Assembly (NCBI GenBank): GCA_947481115.1
Contig: CANKEI010000041.1
Location: 1 to 8,034, forward strand
Source: a bacterium
GTDB taxonomy: Bacteria > Babelota > Babeliae > Babelales > JABDEC01
Length of the DNA: 8,034 bases
Reading direction: 5' to 3'
Shown here: positions 1 to 5,432 of the stretch, piece after piece
Numbering within the stretch: the stretch's first letter is position 1
Layout: each line of letters opens with the position of its first letter
Notes under the pieces: model-generated
What the model saw: only the letters and a program-made list of their open reading frames with translations
Told to the model about the DNA's origin: nothing
Databases searched by the model: none
Position numbers and translations under genes: made by a program

Positions 1-50
1 AAAACCCTGATCTAATGGCTATTTGCAACAAAAACAATCCAAACTATTTA

Positions 51-71
51 CTCTCTCTCTCTCTCTCTCTC
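51..71. repeat. CT dinucleotide microsatellite, (CT)10 plus C
   Basis: Ten uninterrupted CT units followed by one C. Perfect dinucleotide tracts this long are rare in bacterial chromosomes and are prone to slipped-strand length change. The tract lies about 45 bp upstream of the TATAAT hexamer proposed for the small cysteine-rich peptide gene, where length change could alter promoter strength. It is not inside any gene I can support. Confidence 0.95.
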
Positions 72-115
72 AGCTAAGCTTATATTACAGTAAGAATTAA
101 TACGGGCCCAAAATT

Positions 116-121
116 TATAAT
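116..121 (+). promoter_or_regulatory. candidate -10 promoter element of the cysteine-rich peptide gene
   Basis: A perfect TATAAT lies 39 bp before the preferred ATG at 161, which would place transcription start near 128. The matching -35 position (about 93-98, AGAATT) is poor, so the promoter would need an activator or depend on the upstream (CT)n region. A GGGCCC palindrome (104-109) sits in the spacer. It could also pair with GGGCCT at 127-132. Confidence 0.35.
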
Positions 122-160
122 TCCAAGGGCCTGGGTTTTACTGAAATGGAGATTATGTCT

Positions 161-328
161 ATGAAGAAATTATTGTTAGGTTTGCTGTTACTGAGCTCTA
201 TGGCTTTTGTTGAAACAGATTTATTAGGCTGTCTGAATTATGGAACAGCGTGCCAAGTTTGGAGTGGTGAGGACTGTTGTCCAGGAATGCTTTGTAATAG
301 TGAAGGGAATGACGGTTTTTGTAATTGA
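161..328 (+). CDS. small secreted cysteine-rich peptide, knottin (ICK)-like
   Basis: Product is a 55-residue precursor. The preferred start is the ATG at 161, because GGAG at 148-151 lies 9 nt before it and it gives a clean signal peptide (MKK, then Leu-rich residues 4-11, then SSMA). In-frame ATGs at 146 and 155 lack that spacing. Signal peptidase I could cut after Ala15 (S-M-A). The mature part of about 40 residues carries six cysteines (24, 31, 39, 40, 45, 54) spaced C-x6-C-x7-CC-x4-C-x8-C. This is the C-C-CC-C-C framework of inhibitor cystine knots such as O-superfamily conotoxins, many spider toxins and baculovirus conotoxin-like peptides. No sequence family is recognised; only the spacing and the signal peptide support the call. 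The mature chain is acidic and Gly/Asn-rich. A lipoprotein reading (LLGC) is less likely because Glu-Thr-Asp interrupts the hydrophobic stretch. The role may be an exported toxin or effector (inference). The reading frame may continue past the stop by a frameshift; see 309-410. Confidence 0.7.
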   Translation: MKKLLLGLLLLSSMAFVETDLLGCLNYGTACQVWSGEDCCPGMLCNSEGNDGFCN

Positions 329-410
329 CGGTATATGCACTTGTAACTTATCTGGCGGGTGTCTAATTGAATTGAATTTTGCTGATGATGCGCTTATTTC
401 AGATAATTGA
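309..410 (+). other. cysteine-bearing overlapping reading segment, possible frameshifted 3' part of the knottin gene
   Basis: In the +1 frame relative to the peptide gene, the DNA is open from ATG 309 to TGA 408-410. It encodes a 33-residue stretch with three cysteines in the order G-I-C-T-C followed by G-G-C, then an acidic tail. The frames meet at a run of five T (316-320). Losing one T, or a +1 ribosomal slip there, would fuse the two parts into a precursor of about 82 residues with eight cysteines (C-x6-C-x7-CC-x4-C-x13-C-x-C-x5-C). The segment ends 7 bp before the mgtE stop codon, so it neatly fills the gap. It could be a true coding tail, a sequencing indel, a decayed remnant or chance. 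An independent start at 309 is unlikely because its AAGGG lies only 2 nt upstream. Confidence 0.35.
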
Positions 411-431
411 TGCTAGTTTATAAAATCAATT
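405..431. terminator. weak AT-rich inverted repeat between convergent genes
   Basis: AATTGAT (405-411) and ATCAATT (425-431) form a perfect 7-bp inverted repeat with a 13-nt loop. The loop contains the mgtE stop codon. It lies where the peptide gene and mgtE converge. There is no good T-run on either strand, so a terminator role is doubtful. Confidence 0.2.
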
Positions 432-1770
432 GGCTGATGTAACAGAAGATTACGATGCCGAGAATATCCATAAGTGTTGCTAAGAATGGCCCGGCTGAGA
501 AAGCTGGATCGATTCTTAGCCGCTTAAGCAAAACTGGAATACAGCTGCCGAGTGCCACGGAGATCATTACGATTATTGCTAACGTAACGCTCACGGCTAA
601 GCTTTTAAATAAAGTTGAGTTGGGGCTAAATTGCATGCGAATAAAACCGGTGAGGCCTAGTGTTGAGGCGATCGCGAGAGCCATTAAAAGTTCTCGTTTT
701 AAAAATCTTTGGAAATTAGCAGAAGTAATCTCGCCACCAGCTAAACCCTGGATGGCTAGCGCGGATGATTGGCTACTGGTGTTTCCGCCCGCTGAAGTTA
801 GCATAGGGATAAAAGCGATTAGGCCAATAATGGTGGTTTCAAAAGTTTGTAAAATAATACTCGAAAACGATTCGATTAATAATAATGCGATTAAGATATA
901 GCTACGTTCGTAGAACAGTTTAAAAAATGGTGTTTCGAAATAAGTTTGTTTAATCGGTGTCATCGCGGACATTTTATAGATATCTTCAGAAGATTCAGCT
1001 TCGATAATATCGATCAAAGTTTCGGCTGGAATGACACCTAAAAGTACGTTATCGTCACTCACGACTGGTGCTGAAGTTAGTTGATAGTGATTCATTTTTT
1101 GGGCCGCAACTTCTTGGTCTTCACCGACATTAATTACCAAATCATCAGCTTGCATAAATGAGCTGACGACGGCTTGGGGTTTTTGGATTAAAAGATCTTC
1201 TAGGCGAATATAGCCTAATAATTTGTGATTAGTGCCAGTGACATAAATATTTTTGTGTAGCTCGATATTAGGCTGCAAGCGTTGTAATAGCTGAATACAA
1301 TTGGCTACCGTAAATTCCGGCGAAAAAGTAATCACGTCAATATCCATGATGCCGCCAGCTGATTCTGGCTTAAATTTCATGAGGGATAAAACCCGTTCGC
1401 GCTCTTTTTTTTGTAATAAGCCAAAAAGATGTTTTAGGTCTTTGTCAGACATAATATCAAACAGATCGATTAGTTCGTCTGTAGGCATCGATTTTAAAAT
1501 ATTGGCTTTAACTTGGTCATCCAAGAAAGAGAGCGTGTAAGCCTGTAATGGCTCACTTAAAAATTTAAAAATCTTAATTTGAGTGTCTAGTGGGAAGCTA
1601 CTGAAAAGTGCTGTAAAATCTTCCCGCTCGATTTCAGACAAAAATTGGGCAACGTCTGCTGGATGCAGATTTAATAATTTTTCCCAGAGTTCGCGATCTA
1701 GATCGCTCTCGTGATTAATAATAGCTTGAATATTCTGCTTGATTCGTTCAAAAATCTGGCTATCTTGCAT
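418..1770 (-). CDS. mgtE: magnesium transporter MgtE
   Basis: A full-length 450-residue MgtE, an inner-membrane Mg2+ channel gated by cytoplasmic Mg2+. The family layout is complete. An alpha-helical N domain spans about 25-130. The ESAGGIMD motif (136-143) leads into two CBS domains (about 140-260). A plug helix follows (about 262-280), then about five membrane helices (290-450). The pore-region motif P-M-L-x-x-x-G-G-N-x-x-x-Q is at 322-334. The C-terminal DPA...GPF..TL.D motif (421-435) is present, and Asp435 matches the conserved metal-site aspartate of this family. The start is supported by GGGAG at 1778-1782 (minus strand), 7 nt before the ATG. The gene is a single unit: divergent from the pseudouridine synthase and convergent with the peptide gene. 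No long leader or Mg2+-sensing riboswitch fits between the proposed promoter and the start. Confidence 0.96.
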   Translation of the reverse strand: MQDSQIFERIKQNIQAIINHESDLDRELWEKLLNLHPADVAQFLSEIEREDFTALFSSFPLDTQIKIFKFLSEPLQAYTLSFLDDQVKANILKSMPTDELIDLFDIMSDKDLKHLFGLLQKKERERVLSLMKFKPESAGGIMDIDVITFSPEFTVANCIQLLQRLQPNIELHKNIYVTGTNHKLLGYIRLEDLLIQKPQAVVSSFMQADDLVINVGEDQEVAAQKMNHYQLTSAPVVSDDNVLLGVIPAETLIDIIEAESSEDIYKMSAMTPIKQTYFETPFFKLFYERSYILIALLLIESFSSIILQTFETTIIGLIAFIPMLTSAGGNTSSQSSALAIQGLAGGEITSANFQRFLKRELLMALAIASTLGLTGFIRMQFSPNSTLFKSLAVSVTLAIIVMISVALGSCIPVLLKRLRIDPAFSAGPFLATLMDILGIVIFCYISQLIL

Positions 1771-1816
1771 GCCATTTCTCCCGAAACCTAAATTATTTTA
1801 AGACGTTACTATCAAA

Positions 1817-1844
1817 AACATAGCTGATCTAATTAATTTGTCTA
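1817..1844 (-). promoter_or_regulatory. candidate sigma70-type promoter of mgtE
   Basis: Read on the minus strand: TAGACA (1844-1839, five of six -35 bases), a 16-nt spacer, then TATGTT (1822-1817, four of six -10 bases). Transcription would start near 1810, giving a leader of about 40 nt. Judged from consensus only. Confidence 0.4.
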
Positions 1845-1901
1845 TTTAAGCTCTTTTGGTTAAATATTTAAGTTTGTGTTAAATTAAAAGTAAGTTTCTT
1901 G

Positions 1902-1907
1902 CATAAT
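1902..1907 (+). promoter_or_regulatory. candidate -10 element of the pseudouridine synthase gene
   Basis: CATAAT (1902-1907) follows TTAAAT (1879-1884) at a 17-nt spacing. The -35 match is weak. Transcription would start near 1914 and run through the GC-rich hairpin at 1940-1976 before the start codon at 2017. Confidence 0.25.
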
Positions 1908-1939
1908 ATACAATTTTTTCAAAATTATACTCGCAATGT

Positions 1940-1976
1940 CCCTCGACTCCCCTCGACTACGCTCTGGGTGAGCGGG
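1940..1976. repeat. GC-rich hairpin repeat of the CCCTCGACT...GGGTGAGCGG type
   Basis: CCCTCGACT occurs twice in tandem (1940-1948 and 1950-1958, period 10). Then comes CGCTC (1960-1964), a TGGGT loop and GAGCG (1970-1974), followed by GGTTTT. The core closely resembles a palindromic intergenic repeat I recall seeing dispersed in many bacterial genomes and metagenome contigs (CCCTCGACTACGCTC then GGGGTGAGCGG), here with an extra copied arm. Its high GC and stem stand out sharply from the AT-rich flanks. It lies in the probable 5' leader of the pseudouridine synthase gene. The hairpin plus TTTT could also attenuate transcription. Confidence 0.6.
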
Positions 1977-2016
1977 TTTTGAATCAGCGGGAGAACAGCA
2001 CTAAATTAGGGAAATT

Positions 2017-2994
2017 ATGGAACAAGATCTACTAACCGATAAAGTGATTGCGCCAGGAGCTGAATTTCAGTTTTCGATTGGCGAAGAGACCATTGGGGTC
2101 AGATTAGATAATTTTATTGCTAGTCAATTTGTCGCTTATTCCCGTTCTTTCTTTAAAAATTTAATTACTGACAAGCTTGTAACAGTTAATCAAAAAATAG
2201 TCGAACGTCCTGGTGTGACCCTAAAATTGGGCGATCAAGTATTAGTTAAATTTCCACCAGCACAAACTAGCAAACAGGTTTTAATTGACCAAGATAGTCT
2301 TGGAGTCCAGGTTTTACATACTCATCCTGATTTCTTAGTAATCTCAAAGCCAGCTGGTTTAGTAGTGCATGCACCACAACATGATTTTACGGGTGTGACT
2401 TTAGTAGACTGGATTTTAAGTAAATTTCAAGAGATTGCGCAAGTTGGTTATGCTGAACGGCCCGGCATAGTTCATAGATTAGATTTACAAACTTCGGGCC
2501 TAATGTTAGTAGCGCGTAACAATTTTGCGCAAGCGCTACTGAGTGATAAATTTCGGGCACGTACTATGCATAAAACTTATCTAGCTATTGTGCGCGGACA
2601 GCCAGAATTGCATGGTGTAGTTGATTTAGCGATTGCGCGCCATCCGGTCCAGCGCAATAAAATGATGGTAGTCAAAGATTTAACTGAAATTCGTAATCGT
2701 AATGCACGACCAGCTAGAACTACTTATCGCGTTCTAAAATATTTACCGGATGATTTAGCTGTAATCGAAGTTAAACCTGAAACTGGTCGCATGCATCAAA
2801 TCAGGGTGCATATGGCATCACTAGGGCATCCAGTGCTAGGCGATACAGTTTATGGTTCTAGCTCTAAGCTGATTACTCGACAAGCGTTACATGCTTATGC
2901 TATTGGCTTTGAATATTGCGGTGCAGAATATTATTTTACCTGTCCGGTGCCAGCAGATTTGCAAAAACTAATTCCCGTAGAGCTTTTAAAATAA
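2017..2994 (+). CDS. 23S rRNA pseudouridine synthase, RluC/RluD type
   Basis: A 325-residue member of the RsuA/RluA superfamily that isomerises specific uridines to pseudouridine in 23S rRNA. An N-terminal S4 RNA-binding domain (about 28-85: RLDNFIA..., then V-N-x-K and LGDQVLV) is followed by the catalytic domain (about 95-320). The catalytic motif G-I-V-H-R-L-D-x-x-T-S-G-L is at 150-161, with Asp156 as the predicted nucleophile. The GRMHQIRVH motif is at 257-265 and GHPVLGD at 270-276. The S4 domain favours RluC or RluD over RluA, but motifs alone do not fix which uridines are modified, so no symbol is given. ATG 2017 is preceded by AGGG at 2008-2011 (5 nt spacing). It converges with the pseudopilin gene, with only 22 bp between the stops. 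Confidence 0.93.
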   Translation: MEQDLLTDKVIAPGAEFQFSIGEETIGVRLDNFIASQFVAYSRSFFKNLITDKLVTVNQKIVERPGVTLKLGDQVLVKFPPAQTSKQVLIDQDSLGVQVLHTHPDFLVISKPAGLVVHAPQHDFTGVTLVDWILSKFQEIAQVGYAERPGIVHRLDLQTSGLMLVARNNFAQALLSDKFRARTMHKTYLAIVRGQPELHGVVDLAIARHPVQRNKMMVVKDLTEIRNRNARPARTTYRVLKYLPDDLAVIEVKPETGRMHQIRVHMASLGHPVLGDTVYGSSSKLITRQALHAYAIGFEYCGAEYYFTCPVPADLQKLIPVELLK

Positions 2995-2998
2995 TAAA

Positions 2999-3027
2999 AA
3001 TTTAAGATATTTTAAATTAAATTTTTT
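2999..3027. terminator. possible bidirectional terminator between convergent genes
   Basis: AATTTAA (2999-3005) and TTAAATT (3012-3018) form a 7-bp stem with a 6-nt loop. It is followed by TTTTTT (3022-3027) on the plus strand and preceded by an A-rich run (TTTTTATTATTTT on the minus strand). The location between two converging stop codons fits a terminator for both genes. The all-AT stem is weak. Confidence 0.35.
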
Positions 3028-3547
3028 CCCAATGGCCATTGAGATTTTTATATTTTCGCATCAGTGTGATTTGCGATAACGGCACCGTAAGGGCATAAGT
3101 TAATTTATGTTGCTGATCAGTTAAATAAACTGCACCCGGCGCAATGACGCCTTGCGGCGAAATTAACACTTGTTGGTGTTCAAAAGTAATCGCTTGCGTG
3201 AGGTGACTTTTAGGATCTGACGGTGGTCCGTAAGTATGTGGCGCAAAGCCAAAACGCGTATAGTTCGAAAGCTGATCGCGATATTTGCCATAGCTATAAC
3301 TATGATTAGTTTGATCAAAAGTAATAGTCTGAATTTGATTAGTAGCGATCGCTAACTGTCTGGTGTAATCAAAGGCAGCTTGCAATTGGCTCAATTCTAG
3401 TTGAACTACGCTATGCTGTAAGAACCAGAAATTAGAGAGTGTAATTGTAGTTAGTAATACTATAATTGCTAAAAAAATTACGATCTCGATCATCGAAAAC
3501 CCGGTCTTAGGCTCGGGTTTAATCAAATGTTTCTTGGCTAGTGGCAA
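3017..3547 (-). CDS. type IV pilin-like pseudopilin, GspH/FimT family
   Basis: A 176-residue prepilin-like protein. It has a short basic leader (residues 1-16, ending Lys-Thr-Gly) and then F-S-M-I-E-I-V-I-F, matching the prepilin peptidase site G|F-x-x-x-E with Glu21 at mature position 5. A hydrophobic helix spans about 17-40. The remainder is a soluble, beta-rich GspH/FimT-like domain. The start is TTG at 3545-3547, supported by AGAGGTG at 3555-3561 (minus strand), 7 nt upstream. An in-frame stop lies at 3572-3574, and no ATG occurs before Met19, which would miss the leader. The gene overlaps the end of the ATPase gene by 29 nt, so the two are one operon and probably translationally coupled. 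The mature protein would be a minor subunit of a type IV pilus, type II secretion or DNA-uptake pseudopilus. Which of these cannot be decided here. Confidence 0.85.
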   Translation of the reverse strand: MPLAKKHLIKPEPKTGFSMIEIVIFLAIIVLLTTITLSNFWFLQHSVVQLELSQLQAAFDYTRQLAIATNQIQTITFDQTNHSYSYGKYRDQLSNYTRFGFAPHTYGPPSDPKSHLTQAITFEHQQVLISPQGVIAPGAVYLTDQQHKLTYALTVPLSQITLMRKYKNLNGHWEKI

Positions 3548-5216
3548 CTGACAACACCTCTTCGATGGATGTTAAGCCGGCTTTAATTTTAGCGATCCCA
3601 TCTTGAATTAATAGCACCATGCCTTCTTGAACGGCAGCTTGTTTAATCAAGTTAGAGTCAGCTCGTTCGATGGTTAATTTAGCAATTGCGCCAGTCATAG
3701 GCATGATTTCAAAAATTGCTAAACGACCACGATAGCCCGTTTCGGCACAATCTGCACAACCCTTAGGCTGATAAAAAACAATTTTTTTAGCTTCTGCTTC
3801 AGTAATTCCAAGTTTTCTTAAGATCGCAACCGGTGGCTGATATTGTTCTTTGCAATCATGTAATCTACGCACTAATCTTTGTGCGATTACACAGGAAATA
3901 GTGGAAGCGATTAAGAACGGTTCGATGCCCATATCGATTAAACGTGTAATCGTAGCTGGCGCACTATTGGTATGAATGGTACTGAGCACTAAGTGGCCAG
4001 TTAGTGAAGCTTGGGTAGCAATTTGAGCAGTTTCTTGGTCACGCGTTTCACCGATCATAATAATATCTGGATCTTGGCGTAAAACTGAACGTAAAATATT
4101 GGCAAAAGTTAAGCCAATTTTACTATTAACTTGAACCTGTGTGATCCCCTTCATTTGATATTCTACAGGATCTTCAACTGTTAGGACATTCACTTCTGGT
4201 CGATTGAGTTGACTTAAAATCGAATATAATGTGGAAGTTTTACCAGAACCAGTAGGCCCGGAAACTAAAAATATCCCATTAGGTTGCGAAATAGCATGTT
4301 CAACAATTTCTAAATTGCGTGGGCTCAGTCCCAATTCGGTCAGTTTGCCAAAACTTTTAGTTTTATCTAGCAAACGCATCACTATTTTTTCGCCATGCGT
4401 AGTTGGTAAACTTGAAACCCGGATATCAATGGCTTTGGCGGCAATTTTTAAATTTATGCGGCCATCCTGAGGTAACCGTTTTTCGGCGATATTCATGTTA
4501 GCCATAATTTTAATTCTAGAAACAATTGCATCCTGCACCCGTTTTGGTGGCGTAAAAACTTGGTGCATTACGCCATCGATTCTAAAGCGGACACGCACTT
4601 CTTTTTCCATTGGTTCAATATGAATATCAGAAGCTTCGCGTTTACTAGCTTGTAATAAAATTTGGTTTACCAGCTTAATAATCGGGGCCTCTTGAGCCAT
4701 CGACAGAATATCTTTTTCTTCGATATCTCCGAGTTCAATTTCACCTTCACCCTCAGCTTGGTCCAATTCGCTGAGCATCTCGCTAGTTTCTTCTAATGGA
4801 TAAAAGCGATTTAAACTGTCAGCGATGATGGCTGTGGTAGCGACGGCAGGCAGAGCTTTTTCATTTAAAATTAAAATTAGATCGTCGATTGGTTGGTATT
4901 TATATGGATCAGCGGCGACAACATAAACTTGGCCATCTTTACGAATGGGAATTAAATTATTTTCTTTTAAAAAACGAAAAGATACTTTTTTTAAGAGTGT
5001 TGGGATTGCTAAGTTTTCATCGATCTTATCGATATAAGTTAAATTTAGTTGTTCCGCATAAGCTTGTGCCAGTTGTGCTGGTGTGACTAGATTTTGTGCA
5101 ACTAAATAGTTGGCCAGCGTAGTCTGTGCTTTATGTGCAGCCTGTTCAGCTTGCGTAACTTGCTCAGCAGTAATAATCCCCTGCGCAACTAATATATCGG
5201 CAATCGTTTTTAACAT
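3519..5216 (-). CDS. type IV pilus / type II secretion assembly ATPase (PilB/GspE family)
   Basis: A 565-residue cytoplasmic hexameric ATPase that powers pilus or pseudopilus extension. It has two MshEN-like N-terminal modules (about 1-140), an acidic linker (about 142-170) and an N2 domain (SDIHIEP at 196-202). The catalytic domain has Walker A GPTGSGKT (320-327), the Asp box VEDPVEY (347-353), Walker B with GETRD (385-393) and the His box TGHLVLSTIHTNSA (406-419). The C-terminal metal site is unusual: the second pair G-C-A-D-C is intact (Cys487, Cys490). The first pair, normally C-x2-C, reads L-H-D-C-K, leaving Cys455 with His453 at shortened spacing. The ribosome site before ATG 5216 is weak (GGG, 7 nt away). 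The gene is first in an operon with the pseudopilin. PilB, GspE and MshE cannot be separated by motif here. Confidence 0.94.
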   Translation of the reverse strand: MLKTIADILVAQGIITAEQVTQAEQAAHKAQTTLANYLVAQNLVTPAQLAQAYAEQLNLTYIDKIDENLAIPTLLKKVSFRFLKENNLIPIRKDGQVYVVAADPYKYQPIDDLILILNEKALPAVATTAIIADSLNRFYPLEETSEMLSELDQAEGEGEIELGDIEEKDILSMAQEAPIIKLVNQILLQASKREASDIHIEPMEKEVRVRFRIDGVMHQVFTPPKRVQDAIVSRIKIMANMNIAEKRLPQDGRINLKIAAKAIDIRVSSLPTTHGEKIVMRLLDKTKSFGKLTELGLSPRNLEIVEHAISQPNGIFLVSGPTGSGKTSTLYSILSQLNRPEVNVLTVEDPVEYQMKGITQVQVNSKIGLTFANILRSVLRQDPDIIMIGETRDQETAQIATQASLTGHLVLSTIHTNSAPATITRLIDMGIEPFLIASTISCVIAQRLVRRLHDCKEQYQPPVAILRKLGITEAEAKKIVFYQPKGCADCAETGYRGRLAIFEIMPMTGAIAKLTIERADSNLIKQAAVQEGMVLLIQDGIAKIKAGLTSIEEVLSVATSQETFD

Positions 5217-5235
5217 GCTTAACCCAAGTCCAAAG

Positions 5236-5258
5236 TATCTAAGAAAAAATATCTAAGA
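5236..5258. repeat. tandem pair of TATCTAAGA in the ATPase gene leader
   Basis: TATCTAAGA occurs at 5236-5244 and again at 5250-5258, centred 14 bp apart, in the predicted 5' leader of the minus-strand ATPase gene. It could be a tandem protein-binding site or chance in AT-rich DNA. Confidence 0.4.
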
Positions 5259-5270
5259 TTTAATAAATTG

Positions 5271-5298
5271 ATTCTAGCAAGATTTAGGCTTGTTGCAA
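5271..5298 (-). promoter_or_regulatory. candidate extended -10 promoter of the ATPase-pseudopilin operon
   Basis: On the minus strand: TTGCAA (5298-5293, four of six -35 bases), a 16-nt spacer, then TAGAAT (5276-5271, five of six). An upstream TGC gives an extended -10. Transcription would start near 5264, about 48 nt before the ATG. The promoter lies inside an imperfect inverted repeat: CTAGCAAGATT (5274-5284) against AATCTT-agt-GCTAG (5297-5310). This suggests repressor or activator control. Confidence 0.45.
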
Positions 5299-5305
5299 TC
5301 TTAGT

Positions 5306-5323
5306 GCTAGCGAGAGCGCTAGC
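5306..5323. promoter_or_regulatory. GCTAGCG-AGAG-CGCTAGC inverted repeat between divergent promoters
   Basis: A perfect 7-bp inverted repeat with a 4-nt centre lies just upstream of the ATPase-operon -35 and about 35 bp upstream of the bamD -35. Its left arm overlaps the right arm of the repeat covering the ATPase promoter, so the two foldings exclude each other. No T-run follows on either strand, so it is more likely a dyad operator than a terminator. Confidence 0.45.
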
Positions 5324-5356
5324 TGGCGGTAAAATTATGGGGTACTTGCTACTTTC

Positions 5357-5384
5357 TAGTCACCAGTTAAACTTAAGCTATACT
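5357..5384 (+). promoter_or_regulatory. candidate sigma70-type promoter of the bamD-yraN-cdsA cluster
   Basis: TAGTCA (5357-5362, four of six -35 bases), a 16-nt spacer, then TATACT (5379-5384, five of six -10 bases). Transcription would start near 5391, about 40 nt before the ATG at 5433. Confidence 0.4.
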
Positions 5385-5432
5385 GAAAAATAATTTAGTT
5401 CTATTAGTTCTAACCTGCAGTTAGTGGCACCC

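Noticed and set aside
3..77. Open frame running from the left edge through the CT tract (ending in Leu-Ser repeats, TAA at 75-77), as a possible tail of an upstream gene.
   Set aside because: Only about 24 residues, no recognisable sequence, and the Leu-Ser tail is just the translated microsatellite. Too little to support a gene.
1..139. AAAACCC at 1-7 and GGGTTTT at 133-139 as an inverted repeat (mobile-element end).
   Set aside because: Seven bases at 125-bp distance with no transposase, target duplication or longer match; expected by chance.
455..1540. Plus-strand open frames at 455-901 and 1301-1540 opposite mgtE.
   Set aside because: They are antisense to a fully conserved MgtE and show no family features.
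1771..1810. Mg2+-sensing riboswitch upstream of mgtE.
   Set aside because: The leader from the proposed promoter is about 40 nt, too short for an M-box or ykoK-type element, and no such structure is visible.
4231..5086. Plus-strand open frames at 4231-4470 and 4889-5086 opposite the ATPase gene.
   Set aside because: Antisense shadows of conserved ATPase domains.
5236..5258. The TATCTAAGA pair as the start of a CRISPR-like array.
   Set aside because: Only two 9-bp copies with a 5-bp gap; no further units, no spacers and no cas genes.
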